A DNA stretch of 13,350 nt from NCBI GenBank assembly GCA_964577205.1, contig CAZNYG010000057.1, positions 1 through 13,350 of the forward strand, given 5' to 3'. The notes under the pieces were generated by a model that was not told the origin of the DNA, searched no databases, and saw only the letters and a list, made by a program, of their open reading frames with translations. Positions 6,385-13,319 of this stretch are shown in pieces. The translations under genes and the position numbers were made by a program. How positions within the stretch are numbered: the first letter of the stretch is position 1; every line of letters begins with the position of its first letter. Source of the stretch: CAZNYG01 sp964577205. GTDB lineage: Bacteria > Elusimicrobiota > Endomicrobiia > Endomicrobiales > CAIRNS01.

Positions 6385-7914
6385 ATGATACTGATACTCG
6401 ATTTCGGGTCGCAATACACTCAACTTATCGCGCGGCGCATCAGAGAGGCAAAGGTCTACTGCGAGATACACCCGGGCAACCGGCCGCTGGACAGTTTCGG
6501 CCAGCTGGAGAACGTAAAAGGCATCATCCTTTCCGGCGGGCCTTCGAGCGTGTACGAAAAAGACGCGCCCTGGCCCGACCCGAAAATATGGGAGATGGGA
6601 CTTCCCATACTCGGCATCTGTTACGGGATGCAGCTTATCGCCGAGCATTTCGGCGGGAAGGTCAAAGGTTCTAAAAACCGTGAATACGGTATCGCGGAAC
6701 TGAGCATCACGTCGCCGGACAAGTTGTTCACGGGCGTCAGGAAAAAAACACTCGTATGGATGAGCCACGGCGACAGCCTCGCGAAGGTGCCGAAGGGATT
6801 CGTAAGTCTCGGCCATTCGGCGAACTCTCCGTACGCCGCCATAGCGGATACTGAACGGCAGGTGTTCGGCGTCCAGTTCCATCCCGAGGTCAAACATACC
6901 CCGCTCGGCAGGAAGATGCTCGAGAATTTCGTGTTCCGGGTATGCAAAGATCAGGCGAACTGGAATATGCGCAACTTCATTAAAGATGAGGTCCGCCGCA
7001 TTCGCGAACAGGTGGACGGCGGGCGGGCGTTGTGCGCGCTTTCAGGCGGCGTAGATTCTTCGGTAGCCGCGGCCCTGATCCACAAAGCCATCGGCAGGCA
7101 GCTCACCTGTGTTTTCGTTGATAACGGCGTTCTCAGGCTGGGCGAAGCTGAACGTGTTAAAAAGATTTTCGGAAAGATATTCAGGAACAACCTCATCATA
7201 GTGGACGCTTCAAAACGTTTTTTGCAGAAACTGGACGGGGTTACGGACCCTGAAAGAAAACGCAAGATCATTGGCCACGAGTTCATTTCGGTGTTCGAGG
7301 AAGCCGCGCACAAGCTGACCGGCATCGACTATCTGGTCCAGGGGACCCTTTATCCGGACGTGATCGAAAGCGTTTCGGTCAAAGGCCCTTCGGCCGTTAT
7401 CAAAAGCCATCACAACGTCGGCGGCCTGCCGGACACAATGAAGCTGAAACTGATAGAGCCGCTCAAGTTCCTGTTCAAGGACGAAGTCAGGCAGCTGGGC
7501 AGGGAACTGGGCATACCGGAAGAGATCCTTACACGCCACCCGTTCCCGGGGCCGGGACTGGCGGTGCGCATTCTCGGATCCGTGACGGAAGAGCGGACGG
7601 GGATATTGAAAAAGGCCGACGCGATAGTCGAGCAGGAGATCCGCGCGGCCGGTATCTACGAAAAGATATGGCAGGCCTTCGCGGTGCTGCTGCCCGTCAA
7701 GACCGTGGGCGTCATGGGCGACTGCCGGACATACGAGCACGTCTGCGCTCTCCGCATCGTTGAATCTGACGATGCCATGACGGCCGACTGGGCCCGGATA
7801 CCGTACGACGTCCTCGGCCGCATGTCGAGCCGCATCATCAACGAGGTCCGCGGAATAAACCGCGTGGTTTACGATATCTCGCAAAAACCTCCCGCGACGA
7901 TAGAGTGGGAATGA
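6385..7914 (+). CDS. guaA: GMP synthase (glutamine-hydrolysing)
   Basis: GuaA converts XMP, ATP and glutamine to GMP, the last step of guanine nucleotide synthesis. The 509-residue protein is full length. It has the class I glutamine amidotransferase domain first (DFGSQYTQLIARRIRE near the N-terminus; nucleophile Cys79 in GICYGMQ; His166 and Glu168 in VQFHPEVKHT). The ATP pyrophosphatase domain follows with the SGGVDSS loop at 220-226 and VQGTLYPDVIES. Last comes the dimerisation domain with HPFPGPGLAVRILG and the closing KPPATIEWE typical of the family. A modest AGGGA (6373-6377) lies seven bases before the ATG. It sits 123 bases after dcd on the same strand, between DNA-precursor and purine genes. 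No terminator with a T-run follows. Confidence 0.97.
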   Translation: MILILDFGSQYTQLIARRIREAKVYCEIHPGNRPLDSFGQLENVKGIILSGGPSSVYEKDAPWPDPKIWEMGLPILGICYGMQLIAEHFGGKVKGSKNREYGIAELSITSPDKLFTGVRKKTLVWMSHGDSLAKVPKGFVSLGHSANSPYAAIADTERQVFGVQFHPEVKHTPLGRKMLENFVFRVCKDQANWNMRNFIKDEVRRIREQVDGGRALCALSGGVDSSVAAALIHKAIGRQLTCVFVDNGVLRLGEAERVKKIFGKIFRNNLIIVDASKRFLQKLDGVTDPERKRKIIGHEFISVFEEAAHKLTGIDYLVQGTLYPDVIESVSVKGPSAVIKSHHNVGGLPDTMKLKLIEPLKFLFKDEVRQLGRELGIPEEILTRHPFPGPGLAVRILGSVTEERTGILKKADAIVEQEIRAAGIYEKIWQAFAVLLPVKTVGVMGDCRTYEHVCALRIVESDDAMTADWARIPYDVLGRMSSRIINEVRGINRVVYDISQKPPATIEWE

Positions 7915-7953
7915 GATAAGATCGCAAATTTCAAATTGGACGGCTGAAAGCCA

Positions 7954-7984
7954 TTGACGCTCAATTCGCATATTGAAATTATAT
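7954..7984 (+). promoter_or_regulatory. Possible phoU promoter
   Basis: TTGACG (7954-7959) is followed 18-19 bases later by an A/T-rich ATTATAT (7978-7984). Transcription would begin near 7990, just before two strong hairpins. Nearby AATTTCAA (7927-7934) and TTGAAATT (7973-7980) are perfect inverted repeats flanking the -35. The spacing is slightly long and the -10 not sharp, so this is tentative. I looked for a Pho box and did not see one. Confidence 0.3.
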
Positions 7985-7995
7985 AGAAAGGGTTT

Positions 7996-8017
7996 CAGGG
8001 AAAACTGGTTTTCCCTG
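7996..8017. repeat. Perfect hairpin A upstream of phoU
   Basis: CAGGGAAAAC (7996-8005) and GTTTTCCCTG (8008-8017) are exact reverse complements two bases apart; a 9-bp stem with a 4-base loop can form. Without a T-run it is not a classical terminator of guaA. It sits three bases from hairpin B. Confidence 0.6.
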
Positions 8018-8020
8018 TTA

Positions 8021-8060
8021 CAAAATGTTTAAAACAAGCCTGCTTGTTGTAAACATTTTG
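8021..8060. repeat. Long hairpin B in the phoU leader
   Basis: Bases 8021-8038 and 8043-8060 form an 18-position stem with a single mismatch (8032/8049) and a 4-base loop; the outer ten pairs (CAAAATGTTT with AAACATTTTG) are perfect. It ends seven bases before the phoU Shine-Dalgarno at 8067-8072, so it may shield mRNA, affect translation, or be part of a mobile palindromic repeat. Confidence 0.65.
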
Positions 8061-8078
8061 CGGGTGAGGGAGAAAACG

Positions 8079-8747
8079 ATGATGAGCCATTTCGAAGAAG
8101 AACTCAATGAATTGAAAAGAAAATTGGTCTCGATGGGCGGGCTGGTCGAGTCGATGATCCATTTTTCGATCAAAGCGCTTGTCGATAGGGATACCGGGCT
8201 GACGAAAGAGGTTTTCGCCAAGGAAGACGAGGTGAACCGCCTGCAGATGGAGATAGACGACCGGTGCCTGAAACTGATCGCGCTGTACCAGCCGACGGCA
8301 ACGGACCTGCGGTTCATCACCGCCGCCATGAAGATCAACAGCGACCTGGAACGCATGGGCGACCAGGCCATCAACATCGCTGAGACGAGCCAGGACCTTC
8401 TGAAATATCCGCCGCTCAAACCTCTTATCGATCTCCCCAAAATGGCGGATATCGTCAAGTACATGGTCAAGACGAGCCTCGACGCGTTCGTCAAGAAAGA
8501 CGTCGAGACCGCAAAAGCTATACTTCTGAAAGACGACGATGTTGACGCTCTCAAGGACCAGATGTTCCGCGAGCTCCTTACTTACATGATCTCGGACGCG
8601 ACCAATATCACGCGCGCCATCGACCTGATCCTTATCGCGAGGAACCTTGAGCGCATCGGGGACCATGCCACGAACATAGGTGAAGATATCATATTCATGG
8701 TGCTGGGCAAGGATATCCGGCATCATATTGAAGACATAAGAAATTAG
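8079..8747 (+). CDS. phoU: PhoU-family phosphate signalling protein
   Basis: PhoU proteins link phosphate transporter state (Pst) to the PhoR sensor kinase and restrain phosphate uptake; they are cytoplasmic, all-helical and bind metal clusters. This 222-residue protein has two repeated three-helix halves, each with the signature: SDLERMGDQAINIAE at about 88-102 and RNLERIGDHATNIGEDI at about 188-204. LYQPTATDLRFI precedes the first. Length is normal. The ATG at 8079 (or 8082) is chosen because AGGGAG (8067-8072) lies six bases upstream; the open frame begins earlier at 8025, but those codons lie inside the long hairpin and lack PhoU likeness. No pst, phoR or phoB gene is in this window. The neighbours are GMP synthase and purine genes, so its placement here is unusual. 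Confidence 0.93.
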   Translation: MMSHFEEELNELKRKLVSMGGLVESMIHFSIKALVDRDTGLTKEVFAKEDEVNRLQMEIDDRCLKLIALYQPTATDLRFITAAMKINSDLERMGDQAINIAETSQDLLKYPPLKPLIDLPKMADIVKYMVKTSLDAFVKKDVETAKAILLKDDDVDALKDQMFRELLTYMISDATNITRAIDLILIARNLERIGDHATNIGEDIIFMVLGKDIRHHIEDIRN

Positions 8748-8751
8748 CAGG

Positions 8752-8853
8752 GGCGTTCTCGAGTTCTCGTGTTCGTGTGTTCTTGTATAGAGCCGGAATT
8801 ATTGCCGATAAATGCTGTTCGAGAACTCAAGAACACAAGAACGCGTGAACGCC
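8752..8853. repeat. Inverted repeat made of tandem octamers, phoU-purC gap
   Basis: The left arm (8752-8786) is GGC followed by four octamers of pattern GTTCNNGN: GTTCTCGA, GTTCTCGT, GTTCGTGT, GTTCTTGT. The right arm (8819-8853) is its imperfect mirror: four reverse-complement octamers and GCC. Over 35 positions I count 28 Watson-Crick matches. The loop is 32 bases (8787-8818). It fills most of the 129 bases between phoU and purC. No target-site duplication or T-run is evident, so it looks like a structured dispersed repeat, not a classical terminator. Confidence 0.7.
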
Positions 8854-8876
8854 GTCTTTAACAGGGGGTAAAATAT

Positions 8877-9761
8877 ATGTCAGATCAATATACGCATGTT
8901 ATCAGGGATCTTCCCCTGTTCCACCAGGGCAAAGTCAGGGATGTGTACGATCTGGACCAGCAGCTGCTTATAGTGGCCTCGGACCGGATCTCGGCTTTCG
9001 ACCATGTGCTGCCTACCATCATCCCGGACAAGGGAAAGGTGCTGCACAAGCTTTCGATGTTCTGGTTCGACTATGTCCAGGGTATCGTGCCGAACCATAT
9101 AATCACCGGAGATTTCGAAAATTTTCCGGCCCGGCTGAAACGTTATCCTGAACTGCGGGACCGTTCCATGCTGGTTAAGAAGACCAGGCGCATCGATATC
9201 GAATGCGTCGTGCGTGGATATCTGGCGGGGTCAGGATGGAAAGAATATAGAAAAACCGGGGCGATCTGTGGTATAATGTTGCCTTCGGGACTGCGGGAAT
9301 CGTCCCGCCTGCCGGCGCCGATCTTCACCCCTTCAAGCAAGGAAGAAGGAGGGAAGCACGACGAGAACATCGCGTTCGAAGAAGCCGAAAGGCGGATCGG
9401 CGCGGATCTGGCGGGGAAAGTGCGCGATATTTCGCTTGCCCTGTACCGCAAGGCGGGCGAATACGCGGCTTCGAAGGGCATAATTCTGGCCGATACCAAG
9501 TTCGAGTTCGGGCTCCTGGACGGAAAAGTCATTCTGATAGACGAGATATTCACCCCGGATTCTTCGCGGTTCTGGGAAAAAGAGAAATACCGCGAAGGCG
9601 CTTCGCAGGACAGCCTGGACAAACAGTACGTGCGCGATTACCTCGAGTCCATACAATGGAACAAGCAGCCGCCTGTGCCGTCCCTTCCCGAAGACGTTGT
9701 GATGAACACCCGGAAAAAGTATATGGACGCATACGTGAAAATCACAGGAAAAGAGATCTGA
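8877..9761 (+). CDS. purC: SAICAR synthetase (phosphoribosylaminoimidazole-succinocarboxamide synthase)
   Basis: PurC joins aspartate to CAIR with ATP to give SAICAR in purine synthesis. The 294-residue protein is the longer version of the family (many bacteria have about 240). Motifs: HQGKVRDVYDL (16-26), the ATP-site strand LLIVASDRISAFDHVLPT (30-47), VVRGYLAGSGWKEY (111-124), PIFTPSSKEEGGKHDENI (148-165), ADTKFEFGL (205-213) and IDEIFTPDSSRFW (221-233). All key segments are present. AGGGGG (8863-8868), eight bases before the ATG, gives a strong start. It heads the purC-purS-purL-purQ run; the gap to purS is only four bases, so the two are surely co-transcribed. Any promoter would lie in or before the octamer hairpin; none is clear. 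A TATAAT inside the gene (9272-9277) is coincidental. Confidence 0.96.
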   Translation: MSDQYTHVIRDLPLFHQGKVRDVYDLDQQLLIVASDRISAFDHVLPTIIPDKGKVLHKLSMFWFDYVQGIVPNHIITGDFENFPARLKRYPELRDRSMLVKKTRRIDIECVVRGYLAGSGWKEYRKTGAICGIMLPSGLRESSRLPAPIFTPSSKEEGGKHDENIAFEEAERRIGADLAGKVRDISLALYRKAGEYAASKGIILADTKFEFGLLDGKVILIDEIFTPDSSRFWEKEKYREGASQDSLDKQYVRDYLESIQWNKQPPVPSLPEDVVMNTRKKYMDAYVKITGKEI

Positions 9762-9765
9762 AACC

Positions 9766-10260
9766 GTGACCGAGTCCCCCGCGATCCATTACATCGATGT
9801 ATTGCTTAAAAAATCCTTTCGTGACCGCCACGGAGAACATGTCCGCCAGGAGATCGCCGACACCGGCATGCAGGACCCCCCGGCGGTAAAAGCCATTCCC
9901 GTCTACCGCGTTGAGGGCGGGCTGAGCATCGCCGACGTCGAGAACATCGCCGCGAACCTTCTTACTGACCCGGTGACCGAGACATACCGCGTACGTACCG
10001 GGGAACTCGTCCCGGAAAAGGGCGGGCATGCGGTAGAGGTATGGCTGAAAGCCGGCGTCACGGATACTGTCGCGGAAAGCGTCGTAAAAGCTGTTGCCGA
10101 TCTCGGTATCGGTATGCCTGTCAGGGTGAAAACCGGACACGCGTACCTGTTCGCTACCCGGGACAGAGACGCGGTGCGCCGGATAGCGGAGCGGCTGCTG
10201 GCGAATCCCATCGTACAGGAATACACCATAAGCGGCGCGGATAGTAAACCGCGTAATTGA
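9766..10260 (+). CDS. purS: Tandem double-domain PurS, FGAM synthase subunit
   Basis: PurS is the small structural subunit that docks the glutaminase PurQ onto PurL in the split FGAM synthase, and is usually about 80-85 residues. This 164-residue product carries two copies in a row: about 7-76 (ending NLLTDPVTETYRV) and about 88-157 (HAVEVWLKAGV to LLANPIVQEYTI), joined by a short charged linker. The second copy is nearer the canonical PurS; the first is more diverged, with an insertion. The N-terminal domain of the large single-chain PurL is known to resemble a PurS dimer, so this protein looks like that domain as a free subunit. Translation starts at GTG 9766, four bases after purC, with GAGA upstream; no better start precedes the conserved part. 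The tight linkage to purC and purL supports the call. Confidence 0.88.
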   Translation: MTESPAIHYIDVLLKKSFRDRHGEHVRQEIADTGMQDPPAVKAIPVYRVEGGLSIADVENIAANLLTDPVTETYRVRTGELVPEKGGHAVEVWLKAGVTDTVAESVVKAVADLGIGMPVRVKTGHAYLFATRDRDAVRRIAERLLANPIVQEYTISGADSKPRN

Positions 10261-10278
10261 AACGCCGCGCCGCTCAGC

Positions 10279-10316
10279 AAAGGGGAACGGATCCCCCTTA
10301 GACCCCCTTTTCAAGG
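10279..10316. repeat. C-rich palindromic repeat in the purS-purL gap
   Basis: AAGGGG (10280-10285) pairs with CCCCTT (10294-10299), and a second C-run ACCCCCTTTTCAAGG follows. Sequences with alternating CCCCCTT runs are frequent dispersed repeats between bacterial genes. It shares AAAGGGG(G)AACGG with the palindrome after nrdR. The 63-base gap holds no gene or promoter. Confidence 0.35.
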
Positions 10317-10323
10317 CAAATTA

Positions 10324-12735
10324 ATGAAACCTTCGTCAGGCACGCGCGCACAGATCAGTATCCTGGATGCTTCCGACAAACAACTGCTGGAACTGAGCCG
10401 AAAGAACGTCCTCTCTCTGTCCCTCGTAGAAATGAAAGCGGTGCAGGCATACTTCCGAAAAGCCCGCCGCGATCCCACCGACATAGAACTTGAGACGATA
10501 GCCCAGACCTGGAGCGAACACTGCAAGCACAAGACCCTGGGCGGCATCATAGAATACCGCGCGAAAGAGGGAAACAAGACCTCGACTCGCGTGTATAACA
10601 ACCTCCTTAAAGAAACCGTCTTCAAAGCGACCAAAGAGCTGGCCAGGCCCTGGTGCATTTCCGTGTTCCGCGACAATGCCGGCATTATCGACTTCGACCG
10701 GGACAACGGGGTGGCATTTAAAGTGGAGACCCACAATCATCCATCCGCCCTTGAACCTTACGGCGGTTCCGCCACCGGCATCGGCGGCGTTATCCGCGAT
10801 ATTCTCGGCGTGGGGCTTGGAGCGAGGCCTCTCGCGAATACCGACGTGTTCTGCTTCGGCGATCCCCGGCTCCCGTGGTCAAAACTGCCCAAAGGCATTT
10901 TGCATCCCAGGCGTATCGCCAAAGGGGTCGTTTCCGGCGTGCGCGATTACGGGAACCGCATGGGCATCCCGACGGTGAACGGCGCTGTCTATTTCGATGA
11001 CGGCTACATGGCGAACCCGCTGGTCTATTGCGGCACCATGGGCATCATCCCGAAGAACAAGTGTTTCAAGGAAGTGAAGCCGGGAGACCTGATCCTTGTC
11101 GCGGGCGGGCGTACCGGCCGCGACGGGATACACGGCGCCACCTTCTCTTCCGTCGAACTGGACCAGGAATCGGATGTGACGGCGGTGCAGATAGGCAACC
11201 CTATCGTGGAAAAGAAGGTCGCGGACACGATGCTCCGGGCCCGCGACATGGGCCTTTATCGCGCGGTGACCGATTGCGGCGCGGGCGGGCTTTCCAGCGC
11301 CGTCGGCGAACTGGGCGAAGAATGCGGCGCCCGGGTACATCTGGACCGGGTACCTCTCAAGTATGCCGGGCTGAAACCCTGGGAGATATGGATCTCCGAA
11401 GCCCAGGAACGCATGGTGTTCGCCGTCCCTCCCCGCAACCGCGAAAAGATAATGGAGGTCTTCGCCTCGGAAAACGTCGAAGCGACTTTCATAGGTGAAT
11501 TTACAGACGATAAAAAACTGACGATCCTCTATAATGACGAAACGGTCGCGGACCTGGGCATGGCTTTCCTTCACAAAGGTGTCCCCCGCCCCACCCGCAA
11601 AGCCGTATGGAATGGGAGCAGTGAAAAACACATCCCCGCGCTGCGTTCACATGACGGCGGCGGCGACTTGAAGAAACTGCTCGCCGGCCTCAACGTCTGT
11701 TCGCGCGAATGGATAATCCGTCAATACGACCATGAGGTGCAGGGGCAGACGGTGGTGAAGCCGCTGCAGGGGCCCGCATTTCAGCGGTCCGGTCCGGGCG
11801 ACGCGGCGGTCATCTGGCCGTACACGGCGACGGAACGCGCGAGTTATCGCGGTGTTGTCCTTTCGAACGGCATGAATCCCGAGTACGGGAAACTGGACAC
11901 GTACTGGATGGCCGCGTCGGCCATAGATGAAGCGTTGCGCAACGCGGTTGCGGTCGGCGGCGACATAGACCGTGTCGCGATACTGGATAACTTCTGCTGG
12001 GGAAATCCCAACAGGCCCGAGATCCTGGGCAGCCTTGTCCGCGCGGCCGAAGCGTGTTACGATATGGCCAAAGCGTTCGGCACCCCGTTCATTTCGGGCA
12101 AGGACAGCCTGAACAATGAGTATGTGCTGGGAAAGAAGTCGTACTCAATCCCGGCGGCTCTTCTGATCTCCGCCATGGGAGTTATTGACGATATTCGGAA
12201 GACCGTGACCATGGACGTCAAGGAAGAAGGGAACCTCGTTTACTGCCTGGGATTGACAGCCAACGAGATGGGCGGTTCGCAGTTCCTGCTCCTGAAGAAA
12301 CAGAAAGGCGGCATTGTCCCCAGGGTTGACGCGGCGCGATCGGCGGCTATCATGAGGGCGCTCGGCAAAGCGATCAGGGAAGGCATGGTGCGCGCCTGCC
12401 ACGATTGTTCCGAAGGCGGGCTTGCCGTGGCCCTGGCGGAGATGGCCTTCGCGGGGCATCACGGGATCACGTTCTCCCTGAGCGCCGTTCCGTCGGTTGG
12501 GATGATGACCGACACGGAGACGGCTTTCTCGGAATCGAACGGAAGGTTCCTTGTGGAAGTAAGGCCCGATGACGCCGGTTCGTTCGAAGCGGTCATGGAA
12601 GGGCTTCCCTGCGTCTGTGCCGGACAGGTCACCGGAGCTGAAAAGCTGGTGCTGACCGGGAAGAAAGGCGCGCGTTTTGTGAACGAACCTCTTGACGCGC
12701 TTTACAAGGCGTGGCACGAAACACTGGACTGGTGA
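10324..12735 (+). CDS. purL: FGAM synthase, PurL subunit (synthetase)
   Basis: PurL uses ATP and ammonia delivered by PurQ to convert FGAR to FGAM, the fourth step of purine synthesis. The 803-residue protein is a stand-alone PurL, longer than typical small PurL (about 600-740) and far shorter than the 1300-residue fused form. Motifs: QTWSEHCKHKT (61-71), the substrate/ATP loop FKVETHNHPSALEPYGGSAT (from about 138), AGGRTGRDGIHGATFSS, VTDCGAGGLSSAVGELGEE, then the second half with NPEYGKLDTYWMA, FISGKDSLNNEY and CHDCSEGGLAVALAEMAFAG. Both pseudo-symmetric halves are complete, and there is no PurS or PurQ domain inside. The start is the ATG with AAGG seven bases upstream. It follows the double PurS by 63 bases and precedes purQ by 104, so all three FGAM synthase parts are adjacent. 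Confidence 0.95.
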   Translation: MKPSSGTRAQISILDASDKQLLELSRKNVLSLSLVEMKAVQAYFRKARRDPTDIELETIAQTWSEHCKHKTLGGIIEYRAKEGNKTSTRVYNNLLKETVFKATKELARPWCISVFRDNAGIIDFDRDNGVAFKVETHNHPSALEPYGGSATGIGGVIRDILGVGLGARPLANTDVFCFGDPRLPWSKLPKGILHPRRIAKGVVSGVRDYGNRMGIPTVNGAVYFDDGYMANPLVYCGTMGIIPKNKCFKEVKPGDLILVAGGRTGRDGIHGATFSSVELDQESDVTAVQIGNPIVEKKVADTMLRARDMGLYRAVTDCGAGGLSSAVGELGEECGARVHLDRVPLKYAGLKPWEIWISEAQERMVFAVPPRNREKIMEVFASENVEATFIGEFTDDKKLTILYNDETVADLGMAFLHKGVPRPTRKAVWNGSSEKHIPALRSHDGGGDLKKLLAGLNVCSREWIIRQYDHEVQGQTVVKPLQGPAFQRSGPGDAAVIWPYTATERASYRGVVLSNGMNPEYGKLDTYWMAASAIDEALRNAVAVGGDIDRVAILDNFCWGNPNRPEILGSLVRAAEACYDMAKAFGTPFISGKDSLNNEYVLGKKSYSIPAALLISAMGVIDDIRKTVTMDVKEEGNLVYCLGLTANEMGGSQFLLLKKQKGGIVPRVDAARSAAIMRALGKAIREGMVRACHDCSEGGLAVALAEMAFAGHHGITFSLSAVPSVGMMTDTETAFSESNGRFLVEVRPDDAGSFEAVMEGLPCVCAGQVTGAEKLVLTGKKGARFVNEPLDALYKAWHETLDW

Positions 12736-12789
12736 CGATTTGCGAGGCAAACAGGGAACATTGGAAAGTGGAGCAGGAGAAAGAGGTAG

Positions 12790-12809
12790 GCGCCGCCTTC
12801 AGCCGGCGC
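12790..12809. repeat. G/C hairpin in the purL-purQ gap
   Basis: GCGCCG (12790-12795) and CGGCGC (12804-12809) form a 6-bp G/C stem with an 8-base loop and no T-run. The surrounding 104 bases otherwise show only a weak GGAG before purQ. It may be an intercistronic stabiliser or a short dispersed repeat. Confidence 0.4.
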
Positions 12810-12839
12810 TCATGCAACTTGATTCGGAGCGATTGATAT

Positions 12840-13319
12840 ATGAAACCTAAAGCGCTGGTGATCCGTACCGCGGGAACGAACTGCGACCAGGAAACGCGCG
12901 CCGCGTTCGAACTCGCCGGAGCAGTCGTGGAACGGGTGCATGTCAACGTCCTCATCAGCGGGCGGAAGAAGCTGGACGATTACCAGATACTCGCTGTGCC
13001 GGGCGGTTTTTCCTATGGCGACGACATCGCTTCTGGTAAGATCCTTGCGAACGAACTGCGCAACAAACTGGGCGACAGTATCCGCGAGTTCGCTCTGAAG
13101 AAGAAGCCGGTGATCGGTATATGCAACGGTTTTCAGGTGCTGGCCAAGATGGGGCTGCTGCCCGACGCAAAAAGCGGGAAAGTCTCCACGACGCTGACGT
13201 TCAATGATTCGGACAAGTTCGAATGCCGCTGGATACATCTTGCCAGGAACAGGGATAACGGCGCCGACAGGAAATGCCTCTGGACAAGAGGTTTGCCGGA
13301 ATATGAATTATTACATTGA
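12840..13319 (+). CDS. purQ: FGAM synthase glutaminase PurQ, N-terminal part, apparently frameshifted near the window end
   Basis: PurQ is the class I glutaminase that supplies ammonia to PurL. The 159 residues in frame show the N-terminal strand KALVIRTAGTNCDQET, the loop VPGGFSYGDDIASG (53-66), and the nucleophile elbow GICNGFQVLAKMGLLP (93-108) with Cys95. FECRWIHL follows. Complete PurQ proteins have about 220-270 residues, and the His/Glu of the triad lie beyond this point. Here the frame stops at TGA 13317-13319 after GLPEYELLH. The +1 frame from 13312 stays open to the window end and reads YIDIGKHEGGYKQ, which fits the place and pattern of the conserved PVAHGEG region, though the His is displaced. 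A one-base error or real frameshift near 13305-13312 is likely. GGAG (12826-12829) is ten bases before the ATG. Confidence 0.8.
   Translation: MKPKALVIRTAGTNCDQETRAAFELAGAVVERVHVNVLISGRKKLDDYQILAVPGGFSYGDDIASGKILANELRNKLGDSIREFALKKKPVIGICNGFQVLAKMGLLPDAKSGKVSTTLTFNDSDKFECRWIHLARNRDNGADRKCLWTRGLPEYELLH

Noticed and set aside
8013..8034. Pho box upstream of phoU
   Set aside because: CTGTTAC is present once, but the second copy at 11-bp spacing does not match CTGTCAT; the bases are also explained by the palindromes.
8025..8078. Earlier start for phoU
   Set aside because: These codons lie in the long hairpin and the good Shine-Dalgarno is at 8067-8072.
7210..8726. Long minus-strand ORFs opposite guaA and phoU (253 and 243 codons)
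   Set aside because: They lie wholly over well-recognised genes, read as low-complexity arginine/histidine-rich peptides, and match no family: shadow frames of G/C-rich codon use.
9272..9277. TATAAT within purC as a promoter
   Set aside because: It lies inside a conserved gene without a matching -35 or downstream start, so taken as chance.
10879..11631. 250-codon minus-strand ORF opposite purL
   Set aside because: Shadow of a strongly conserved PurL region, with no recognisable domain.
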